A DNA stretch of 64,000 bases, from the NCBI RefSeq assembly GCF_001468085.1, contig NZ_LNZB01000004.1:21511-85510 (forward strand), given 5' to 3'. The notes under the pieces are model-generated. The model ran no database searches and was not told where the DNA came from. It saw nothing but the letters and a program-made list of their open reading frames with translations. This stretch comes from Legionella waltersii (GTDB lineage: Bacteria; Pseudomonadota; Gammaproteobacteria; Legionellales; Legionellaceae). Shown here piece after piece: positions 57,010 to 64,000 of this stretch. The position numbers were made by a program, and so were the translations under genes. Position 1 is the stretch's first letter; each line of letters begins with the position of its first letter.

Positions 57010-58869
57010 TTAATGCCTTTTCTCTTCCAAAAATTCCCAACGGACAAAAAACTGGCTCAACAATTCCTCTTGTTTGGCCAACTGCTGAGTCACTTCCGCA
57101 ATCTTCTTCTCATCTTGCTCATAAAACTCTGGTTTTGCCATGATTTGGTGGATTTCAGCTATCCTTTTCTCAACAGTTTCAATTTGTTGAGGCAGTTTAG
57201 ATAATTCACGCTGCTCTTCATAGGATAGTTTCTTTTCAGGATTAGATAAAGTCGTCGCTTTAGTTTGGATGACTTTTGGCTTTTGCTCCTGTAGCTTGCT
57301 CTTGTAGAGTTTATAGTCCTCATATCCCCCAACGTACTCATTAAATTGCCCATTTCCCTCGAAAACCAATACGCTAGTCACTACTTGGTTTATAAATGCT
57401 CTGTCGTGGCTGATTAATAGTAAAGTGCCGGGATATTCAATCAATATATTTTCCAATAACTCCAAGGTTTCTATATCTAAATCGTTCGTTGGTTCATCCA
57501 TTACCAATAAATTCACAGGTTTTGCAAATAGTTTTGCTAAAAGGAGTCGGTTTCGCTCTCCTCCTGATAATGACGAGACGGGTTGATTAAAGCGCTCTGA
57601 AGAAAATAAAAACTCTTTCAAATAGCTAGCAACGTGTTTTTGTTTGCCATTGATGGTCACGTGATCAGCACCGTCACCGACATTAAACATCACGGTCTTG
57701 TCTTCTATTAATTGGCGTCTAAGCTGGTCAAAATAAGCTACCTGCAGGGTGGTTCCTAGCTTGATTGTCCCGGAGTCCGGTTGCAGTTCACCCAGCAACA
57801 AACGAACTAAAGTGGTTTTCCCACAACCATTTGGACCAATAATTCCCAATTTATCTCCTCGAGTAACCAATAAAGAAAAATTGGATATAATTGACTTTCC
57901 AGAAATACTGTAAGTGACTTTTTCAGCTTCAATAACCATTGAACCAGAACGAGATACATCTAAGCTTAATGATTTAACCGTGCCTTGTTGATTTCTCCGT
58001 GCATTATACTCTTCACGCATCGCCTTTAATGCTCTAACACGTCCCTCATTGCGCGTTCGTCTTGCTTTGATTCCCGTCCTGATCCACGCTTCTTCTTCAG
58101 CGAGTCGCTTATCAAATAAATCATTTTGCTTTTGCTCACTAAGCCGAATGGATTCACGTCTGTCTAGGTAAGTTTCGTAATCACATTGATGGGAATAGAG
58201 CTTCCCTCTATCGATTTCAAGTATTTGGGTAGCCACTTGCTTCAAAAATTCTCTATCATGGGTAACAACCACAACACTTCCAGAGAACGATTTTAGGTAC
58301 AGTTCAAGCCATTCAATAGCATCCATATCCAAGTGGTTCGTTGGTTCATCCAGCAATAACAACTCTGGCTCTGCAATTAATGCAGCCCCAAGAAGCACTC
58401 TTCTCTTTAATCCCCCAGACAAATTAAGCATACGATCTTGGACAGGAATACCTAAGTGACTGGCCATGGTTTCAACTTTTGGCAAATAATGCCATAGATT
58501 CATGTTATCCATGCGTTGTTGACATATGGCGAGTGCATCCATATCTCCAGTCTTAGACAGCTCATAGAAACTGGACAATACCTCCCCTGCATCGCCTAAA
58601 TTTTTCACCATAAAATGATATACAGATTCGTCTTCCTCAACTGGAACTTCCTGAACCAAACCTGCAACTCGCAGACCAGATTGCACTTTCATTTGTCCGC
58701 TGTCCAACAGCAAATCACCTTCTAATAATTTGAGTAAAGTGGATTTACCTGCACCGTTACGGCCCACTAAAGCTATTCTATCTTGAGGCTGTATCTGTAG
58801 ATCAGCTTTATCAAGTATGTAATTACCCGCTAAAATTAAGGTGGCACTATTTAGTGAAACAATACTCAT
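57010..58869 (-). CDS. uup: ABC-F family ATPase Uup
   Basis: Cytoplasmic ABC-F protein with two ATPase domains; E. coli Uup limits precise excision of transposons and interacts with stalled replication and ribosomes. Of 619 residues: Walker A ALVGRNGAGKSTLLKLL and LGIIGPNGCGKTTLVRLL, signatures LSGGLKRR and LSGGERNR, Walker B LLLLDEPTNHLD and LLVMDEPTNDLD, and a C-terminal coiled coil (about 550-619) that separates Uup from other ABC-F proteins. Its linker carries ARRTRNEGRVRALKAMREE. Confidence 0.96.
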   Translation of the reverse strand: MSIVSLNSATLILAGNYILDKADLQIQPQDRIALVGRNGAGKSTLLKLLEGDLLLDSGQMKVQSGLRVAGLVQEVPVEEDESVYHFMVKNLGDAGEVLSSFYELSKTGDMDALAICQQRMDNMNLWHYLPKVETMASHLGIPVQDRMLNLSGGLKRRVLLGAALIAEPELLLLDEPTNHLDMDAIEWLELYLKSFSGSVVVVTHDREFLKQVATQILEIDRGKLYSHQCDYETYLDRRESIRLSEQKQNDLFDKRLAEEEAWIRTGIKARRTRNEGRVRALKAMREEYNARRNQQGTVKSLSLDVSRSGSMVIEAEKVTYSISGKSIISNFSLLVTRGDKLGIIGPNGCGKTTLVRLLLGELQPDSGTIKLGTTLQVAYFDQLRRQLIEDKTVMFNVGDGADHVTINGKQKHVASYLKEFLFSSERFNQPVSSLSGGERNRLLLAKLFAKPVNLLVMDEPTNDLDIETLELLENILIEYPGTLLLISHDRAFINQVVTSVLVFEGNGQFNEYVGGYEDYKLYKSKLQEQKPKVIQTKATTLSNPEKKLSYEEQRELSKLPQQIETVEKRIAEIHQIMAKPEFYEQDEKKIAEVTQQLAKQEELLSQFFVRWEFLEEKRH

Positions 58870-58894
58870 GGATTTACTCTATAAAGAAAGATAA

Positions 58895-59383
58895 TCATCT
58901 TTTAATAATCAGTCGCTTATCCTGCTGAACGATATGAAATCGCGATAGCACATTCATTCCAAGCAAAACAGTATCGTCCTCTCCCCCAGGAATGATCACT
59001 GCTTTTACATCCTCCAATTTAAACTCACCAAATGTGAGTTTTTCTAGACGAGTTAGGTTACCGGTTACTTCACCATTGGCAGTTTCTAAAGTGATGGGGT
59101 ATCGCCCAGAAATATGGATTTTACTTGCTAACTCTTCAGGAATTGCAACTAAACTAGCTCCGGTATCCACTAAAAACTCCACTGGATACTCATTAATACT
59201 TCCCTTGATGTGATAATGTCCATCTTTATCTGCACTGATTGCAAGTTCTGATGAGCTCGATAAATAAACCTTGCTTTCCGCTTTATCGTAATAATAAAAA
59301 AATAAAAATAAGCCTATAAAAAAGATTATCCATGCAATCAGAAACATAACACGCCCAGTACGGGCGTATTGATCATCATTCAT
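58895..59383 (-). CDS. Membrane-anchored retropepsin-like aspartic protease
   Basis: A 162-residue protein from ATG 59383 (an upstream TTG also exists). One membrane helix (about 11-27) is followed by a periplasmic domain with VEFLVDTGASLVAIPEE, a single D-T/S-G motif as in dimeric retropepsins, and LLGMNVLSRFHIVQQDKRLIIKR, typical of the TIGR02281 type clan AA protease. Role unknown. It lies 25 bases upstream of uup. Confidence 0.88.
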   Translation of the reverse strand: MNDDQYARTGRVMFLIAWIIFFIGLFLFFYYYDKAESKVYLSSSSELAISADKDGHYHIKGSINEYPVEFLVDTGASLVAIPEELASKIHISGRYPITLETANGEVTGNLTRLEKLTFGEFKLEDVKAVIIPGGEDDTVLLGMNVLSRFHIVQQDKRLIIKR

Positions 59384-59397
59384 AATAGTCAATCGAC

Positions 59398-59778
59398 TCA
59401 GCTAGGTAGCACCATTATCCCATCTACTTCTACTTTTGAACCGCGCGGCAGTGCGGTAATACCAATAGCAGCACGAGCAGGAAAAGGTTCAGAGAAATAG
59501 CGAGACATGGCTTCATTGACTAAAGGAAAATGACTTAAATCAGTGAGATAGACATTCAGCTTTACAACATTAGCTAAACTACCGCCCGCTGCTTCACAGA
59601 CTGCCGATAAATTTTCAAAGACTTGAGTAATTTGTAATTTAATGTCTTCACTACAAATCTGCATGGTTGCAGGATCTAAAGGTATTTGTCCAGAAAGATA
59701 GACCGTTTGGCCTGAGCATATGGCTTGACTGTATGTGCCTATTGCTTCTGGTGCTAGTTTGGTATTAATCGGACGCAT
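59398..59778 (-). CDS. ridA: Enamine/imine deaminase RidA
   Basis: A 126-residue YjgF/YER057c/UK114 protein that hydrolyses reactive 2-aminoacrylate and related imines, protecting PLP enzymes. Signatures: [53 protein letters not shown], and [23 protein letters not shown] with the substrate-binding Arg. It is coupled to spoT through a TAATG overlap, as is common in gammaproteobacteria. Confidence 0.96.
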   Translation of the reverse strand: MRPINTKLAPEAIGTYSQAICSGQTVYLSGQIPLDPATMQICSEDIKLQITQVFENLSAVCEAAGGSLANVVKLNVYLTDLSHFPLVNEAMSRYFSEPFPARAAIGITALPRGSKVEVDGIMVLPS

Positions 59779-61928
59779 TAATTTTCCCCTTGCTTTTTTC
59801 TGTATAAACGCATAACGACTTTATTTGCCCTTAAGCGACGCATGACTTTGGCTAAATGACTTCTGTCTCGAACGCTAATGGAAAAAGTAACGGCATTATG
59901 ACGCCCATCTCTGGGATCCACATTGATATTACCTATATTAGAATCCGATTCAGAGATAGCGGTTGCCAAAGCAGCCAATACTCCACGTTCATTAGCCACT
60001 TCAACCGTGATATCAACCCAATATTCTCCTTGCACCTGCTCATCCCAACGCAAAGCGATAAATTGCTCTGGATGGTTGCGCAAGCTCTTTAGGGTGGGAC
60101 AATCACTAGCATGAACAATAATTCCACGTCCTTGCTGGAACTTTCCAACAATATTATCTCCGGGGATTGGCTGACAGCATTCCCCAAAATGAACCACCAT
60201 GCCTTCAGTGCCTTTAATTGCAAGTGGCTTAGCTTTGCCACCCTTTTCTAACTCAGAGGTATCCTGTGATACTACTAAGCGCTTGGCAATAACCATTGGC
60301 ATTTGATTACCTATACCTATAGCATAAAGTAAATCATCTATTGCTTTATAATGTAAATCACTGAGTAAAGCCTGTAAGGTTTCCGGAGGAATTTTTGCAA
60401 AATCACTGGATAAATCAATTAATGATTGCTCAAGCAATCGCTTACCCAAAACAATGGACTCCGCATGTTGTTGACTCTTCAGGAAATGACGTATATTGGA
60501 TCTGGCCTTACCAGTAACCACAAAATTGAGCCACGCTGGGTTTGGTTGTGCACCTGGGGCTGTAATTATTTCAACCGTTTGCCCATTTGATAAAGGAATA
60601 CTCAATGGAACTAAGCGTCTATTGACTTTAGCAGCAACGCAACCATTCCCAACACCTGAGTGTACGGTGTAGGCAAAATCAACAGGTGTTGCTCCTTTGG
60701 GTAATTCCATAATATGGCCTTTAGGAGTAAATACATAAACTTCATCTGGAAATAAATCGATCTTAACGTTCTCAATAAATTCGAGCGAGTTCCCTGTGCT
60801 ACGTTGCATTTCCAACAAACTTTGCACCCACTCTCTAGCTCTTAATTGAGCTTCGTTAACTTCTAAACCTGAAGACTTATAAATCCAGTGGGCGGCAACG
60901 CCATTATCAGCTACTTTATCCATCTCTCGTGTACGAATTTGTACTTCAAGAGGAACTCCAAATGGACCAAATAATGTAGTATGTAAAGATTGGTAACCAT
61001 TGGCTTTAGGTATTCCGATGTAATCTTTAAAACGCTGTGGAACTGGCTTATAGGTACAATGCAATGCACCTAGAATACGGTAGCATGAGTCTATGTCTTC
61101 GGTAATGACACGAAATGCAAAGACATCGGTAATTTCAGTAAATGATGCCTTTTTTTGCTTCATTTTTCGGTAAATGCTGTATAAGTGTTTTTGACGTCCA
61201 AAGACTTGTTCGTAGGGTATATTCAGCTGAGACAAAGCATGTTGAAGGTCTCTTTCTATTGTTTGAGTTAATTCTTTTCTATTACCTCGAGATTTTTCAA
61301 CCGCAGATTTGATTGCTCTATAGCGCATTGGGTGTAATGCTTGAAATCCTAAATCCTCTAGACCAACGTATATCGAGTGCATCCCTAGTCGATTGGCGAT
61401 AGGTGCGTAGATTTCTAGGGTTTCTATAGCTATTCGACGACGCTTTGCGGAAGGCATTGACCCAAGGGTGCGCATGTTATGCAATCGATCAGCCAATTTA
61501 ACAATAATAACTCGAATATCCTTAACCATGGCTAGGACCATTTTTCGGAAATTCTCGGCCTGTGCTTCTGCTTTAGATTCAAACTTAATTTTAGTTAATT
61601 TAGTGACTCCATCCACTAAAGCGGAAACCTCTTCACCAAACTTGTTTAAAAGCTCTTCTTTACTAATGGATGTATCTTCCACTACATCATGCAACAGGGT
61701 AGCCATTATGGTTTGGTAATCCAGGCGCATTTTGGCCAAGATCAACGCGGCGGCTACTGGGTGGGTGATGTAGGGCTCTCCGGACCGGCGCATTTGGCCA
61801 TGATGTGCCTTTTCTGCGACCAAATAAGCTTGGTAACACTTCTCAATTTGTGCTTGTTCAAGGTAGCATTTAAGCTCTTCATCTAGCTCTTTAAAGTAGC
61901 TCACGCAGTACTCCCTAGTATCCAACAT
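59778..61928 (-). CDS. spoT: Bifunctional (p)ppGpp synthase/hydrolase SpoT
   Basis: Makes and degrades the alarmone (p)ppGpp. Of 716 residues: HD hydrolase domain ([20 protein letters not shown]..., LLHDVVEDT) with all metal-binding His/Asp in place; synthetase domain ([39 protein letters not shown]); TGS domain ([24 protein letters not shown]); helical/zinc-finger region and an ACT domain ([22 protein letters not shown]). Together with rpoZ and gmk it shows the usual SpoT context, not RelA. Confidence 0.98.
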   Translation of the reverse strand: MLDTREYCVSYFKELDEELKCYLEQAQIEKCYQAYLVAEKAHHGQMRRSGEPYITHPVAAALILAKMRLDYQTIMATLLHDVVEDTSISKEELLNKFGEEVSALVDGVTKLTKIKFESKAEAQAENFRKMVLAMVKDIRVIIVKLADRLHNMRTLGSMPSAKRRRIAIETLEIYAPIANRLGMHSIYVGLEDLGFQALHPMRYRAIKSAVEKSRGNRKELTQTIERDLQHALSQLNIPYEQVFGRQKHLYSIYRKMKQKKASFTEITDVFAFRVITEDIDSCYRILGALHCTYKPVPQRFKDYIGIPKANGYQSLHTTLFGPFGVPLEVQIRTREMDKVADNGVAAHWIYKSSGLEVNEAQLRAREWVQSLLEMQRSTGNSLEFIENVKIDLFPDEVYVFTPKGHIMELPKGATPVDFAYTVHSGVGNGCVAAKVNRRLVPLSIPLSNGQTVEIITAPGAQPNPAWLNFVVTGKARSNIRHFLKSQQHAESIVLGKRLLEQSLIDLSSDFAKIPPETLQALLSDLHYKAIDDLLYAIGIGNQMPMVIAKRLVVSQDTSELEKGGKAKPLAIKGTEGMVVHFGECCQPIPGDNIVGKFQQGRGIIVHASDCPTLKSLRNHPEQFIALRWDEQVQGEYWVDITVEVANERGVLAALATAISESDSNIGNINVDPRDGRHNAVTFSISVRDRSHLAKVMRRLRANKVVMRLYRKKQGEN

Positions 61929-62071
61929 GGCTATTTATACCTCTCGTCATTCAAATAAATGATATGATGTGCTGCTCTTATTCCCTATTCTTCTTACAAA
62001 TACCTTAAAACGATTTACAAGAGGTACATAAATAAAAGTCGAATGCCTGTAGTACAAATTCACTAAAAAAA

Positions 62072-62275
62072 TCAATCTTGATCCAAGATATCCGCACGAA
62101 TATGACCTTCAGCTATTTCCCTTAAAGCAACAACAGTCGGTTTATCGTTTTCCCATTCTACCATTGGTTGCTCGCCATGCACTGCAATTTGTCTTGCTCT
62201 TTTTGTTGCAACCATCACCAATTCGAAACGGTTTTTTACATGTTGTAAACAATCTTCAACTGTTACTCGTGCCAT
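62072..62275 (-). CDS. rpoZ: RNA polymerase omega subunit
   Basis: The open frame extends to 62311, but family alignment starts at [10 protein letters not shown], so ATG 62275 is preferred; GGGTGGA lies about five bases upstream. The product is 67 residues. It has [27 protein letters not shown], the conserved omega core, and a shortened C-terminus relative to E. coli (91). It assists beta-prime folding and forms part of a ppGpp site. The gene lies between gmk and spoT. Confidence 0.95.
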   Translation of the reverse strand: MARVTVEDCLQHVKNRFELVMVATKRARQIAVHGEQPMVEWENDKPTVVALREIAEGHIRADILDQD

Positions 62276-62321
62276 ACAATCCACCCTTAAGTTAGTAAAA
62301 CCAATACTCAAACCCTTTATT

Positions 62322-62951
62322 TTACTTCGATGATAACAGGAATGAAAGTAATTTCGCTTGTTTATTTACTTGTCTTTCAATTTTCAACCTATTTGCAATC
62401 ACAATAGACTGTAATTCCAAGGCTGCCCTGTCGAAATCATCGTTTACAATCAAGTAATCAAACTCAGGATAATGACTCATCTCGTCTTTGGCTTTATTCA
62501 TACGCTCACTGATCACATGATCTTTATCCTGTCCCCTTTGCATCAATCGCTGCTCCAACACCTCCAATGAAGGTGGAACAATAAAAATACTGACCGATTC
62601 TGGGTAATTACGCCGAATTTGCTCAGCTCCCTGCCAGTCAATATCCAGAACCACATCAATTCCGTGTTCAATACGTTTCGTGATTTGTTCAACGGAAGTT
62701 CCATAAAAAGAATTGAAAACACTGGCATGCTCAATAAATGCATTCTCATTAACCATGTTTAAAAATGTTTCTTCACCAACATAAAAGTAATCAGAAGCTT
62801 CTTTTTCCCCTGGTCTTTTAGCTCTCGTTGTATGAGAAATAGAGACTTCAATACCCTCTAGAGTTTCAACCAATTTTTTAACCAAACTGGTTTTTCCACC
62901 TCCTGATGGTGCAGCAACAATGTATAAATTACCCTTATCATTACCCTGCAT
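62322..62951 (-). CDS. gmk: Guanylate kinase
   Basis: Phosphorylates GMP to GDP. ATG 62951 gives 209 residues, close to E. coli (207); a GTG three codons earlier overlaps the end of yicC. P-loop [10 protein letters not shown], the GMP-binding [21 protein letters not shown] and the lid with LMQRGQDKD. The operon order yicC-gmk-rpoZ-spoT is standard apart from yicC orientation, which is divergent in E. coli. Confidence 0.97.
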   Translation of the reverse strand: MQGNDKGNLYIVAAPSGGGKTSLVKKLVETLEGIEVSISHTTRAKRPGEKEASDYFYVGEETFLNMVNENAFIEHASVFNSFYGTSVEQITKRIEHGIDVVLDIDWQGAEQIRRNYPESVSIFIVPPSLEVLEQRLMQRGQDKDHVISERMNKAKDEMSHYPEFDYLIVNDDFDRAALELQSIVIANRLKIERQVNKQAKLLSFLLSSK

Positions 62952-62956
62952 AATAA

Positions 62957-63823
62957 TCACTCAAAATTTTGAATTTGTTCACGCATTTGTTCAACCAGTA
63001 CCTTCATCTCAACAGCACTTTGAGTTAATTCCACATAATCTGATTTTGAACTTAATGTATTTGCTTCACGATTAAGTTCTTGCATTAAAAAGTCCAATCG
63101 TCTTCCTATCACTTTATCGTTTTTTAGGGTTCTTTCAACTTCAGCAATATGTGTTTCCAGTCTATCCAACTCTTCACTTACATCCAAGCGAGTTAATATT
63201 AAAGCGATTTCTTGTTCAACTCTTGCTTCAGGAACTTCCATCTGTACAGTCTGTAATTTTGTTAATAATTTATCCTTAGTTCTCCTGGACATATCACTTA
63301 CAATTTGCTTAGATTTTTGAACTTCAAGGAATAAGGTCTTGATTCTATTTTCCACATGGGCGACTAATGCCTTCCCTTCAAGTTCCCTAGCCTCGCATAA
63401 TTTGTCTATAGAGTCCTGAAACAACTCCAACACTTGCTTCCCTAGCTCCTCGACATCAACCTGATTCACGCTAACAACACCTGGCCATGAAAGTACTTTA
63501 CTCACCGTCATGTCATTTGCCAACTGATGAGAGGCAGCAATCGCATTACTTGTATCTAGTAATGCATTTATCATACCTATATTTATAAGCATAGACTGAT
63601 TATTGGAACTTGTGTCTTGATACTTCAACTGGCACTCTAGCTTTCCTCTGTGTATTTTATCCCTTAGAGAAGCTCTTAAAGCAGTTTCTAAGAAACGAAA
63701 AGAATCCGGTAAACGGAAGGAAACGTCTAAATAACGGTGATTCACCGACCGGATTTCCCAGCAAAAATGACCAGTTTCCACTTGTTTTTGTGACCTCGCA
63801 AAAGCTGTCATGCTTTGAATCAT
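62957..63823 (-). CDS. yicC: YicC/YloC family endoribonuclease
   Basis: A 288-residue protein (E. coli YicC 287). ATG 63823 with GAGG seven bases ahead begins the family N-terminus [12 protein letters not shown]; a GTG two codons earlier is unlikely. Further hallmarks: [25 protein letters not shown] and the C-terminal [21 protein letters not shown]. YicC degrades specific RNAs, RyhB in E. coli. It ends where gmk begins and is the first gene of that operon within this window. Confidence 0.96.
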   Translation of the reverse strand: MIQSMTAFARSQKQVETGHFCWEIRSVNHRYLDVSFRLPDSFRFLETALRASLRDKIHRGKLECQLKYQDTSSNNQSMLINIGMINALLDTSNAIAASHQLANDMTVSKVLSWPGVVSVNQVDVEELGKQVLELFQDSIDKLCEARELEGKALVAHVENRIKTLFLEVQKSKQIVSDMSRRTKDKLLTKLQTVQMEVPEARVEQEIALILTRLDVSEELDRLETHIAEVERTLKNDKVIGRRLDFLMQELNREANTLSSKSDYVELTQSAVEMKVLVEQMREQIQNFE

Positions 63824-64000
63824 AAACACACCTCACTTTAACCAAGCGCGACTATACCTTAAATTGGAATGAATGCCCAGATATTGGTAGAAGAGGAATA
63901 GGATAATATAAAATCAGGACTTCTAAATAACTCCCAACATCTAATTGATATTTGGAGTAAAATTTATCTGATTTTCGATCAAGCTCATGCCGAACTCAGC

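Overview
The window looks like a chromosomal segment of a Legionella-type gammaproteobacterium. The DNA is AT-rich and gammaproteobacterial housekeeping genes (dnaE, ligA, mfd, tldD, era-recO-pdxJ, hisC, secDF-yajC, queA, uup, spoT-rpoZ-gmk) alternate with large orphan genes. Several of these orphans carry eukaryotic-type modules typical of Dot/Icm effector repertoires: two SH2-like repeats, an F-box fused to a choline-kinase fold, and an ankyrin repeat. Assignment to Legionella is an inference from this mixture; no rRNA, tRNA or Dot/Icm gene is present to confirm it.

Layout. 0.4-1.7 kb: an orphan gene with an acidic C-terminus. 1.8-11.9 kb, minus strand: ligA, a peptide-type ABC importer (binding protein and two permeases, no ATPase) and dnaE. 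12.3-15.6 kb, plus strand: a secreted lipase-like hydrolase, a DUF4785-type protein and rmuC. 15.6-28 kb: an ankyrin-containing orphan, mfd, a long-chain acyl-CoA ligase, an orphan, tldD, a nitrilase-family amidase and a Bax-inhibitor-1-family membrane protein. 28.2-33.4 kb: the overlapping array era-recO-pdxJ-korA-korB. 33.4-44.9 kb is the most accessory part: palindromic mobile elements, a DUF2490 protein, a 1047-residue membrane protein, a 694-residue repeat protein, the F-box/choline-kinase protein, a KDPG-aldolase-like protein, and a parA-parB-(GAF-GGDEF) operon. 45-49.5 kb: mltA, three minor pilin genes, hisC and phhB. 49.6-54.8 kb: secF, secD, yajC, a degenerate tgt and queA. 54.9-56.5 kb: a double-SH2 protein with a caspase/C80-like domain. 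56.6-63.8 kb: a small membrane protein, uup, a retropepsin-like protease, ridA, spoT, rpoZ, gmk and yicC.

The main points for follow-up are these. (1) The protein at 54911-56512 has two tandem SH2-like repeats, each with its phosphotyrosine-binding Arg, ahead of a His/Cys dyad domain. (2) An F-box is fused to a choline/ethanolamine-kinase fold at 40232-41371. (3) The gene in the normal tgt slot between queA and yajC is a shortened Tgt that keeps all four zinc ligands but has lost both catalytic aspartates. (4) A family of about 124-bp palindromic elements has 20-bp terminal inverted repeats; two intact copies carry 5-bp target duplications, and their internal stems differ in sequence while staying self-complementary. 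(5) A chromosomal parA-parB pair is followed by a GAF-GGDEF protein whose signature is HDEDF.

No rRNA, tRNA, CRISPR array or intact insertion sequence was found. Several starts were moved downstream of the longest open frame because a Shine-Dalgarno sequence or family alignment supports the internal ATG.
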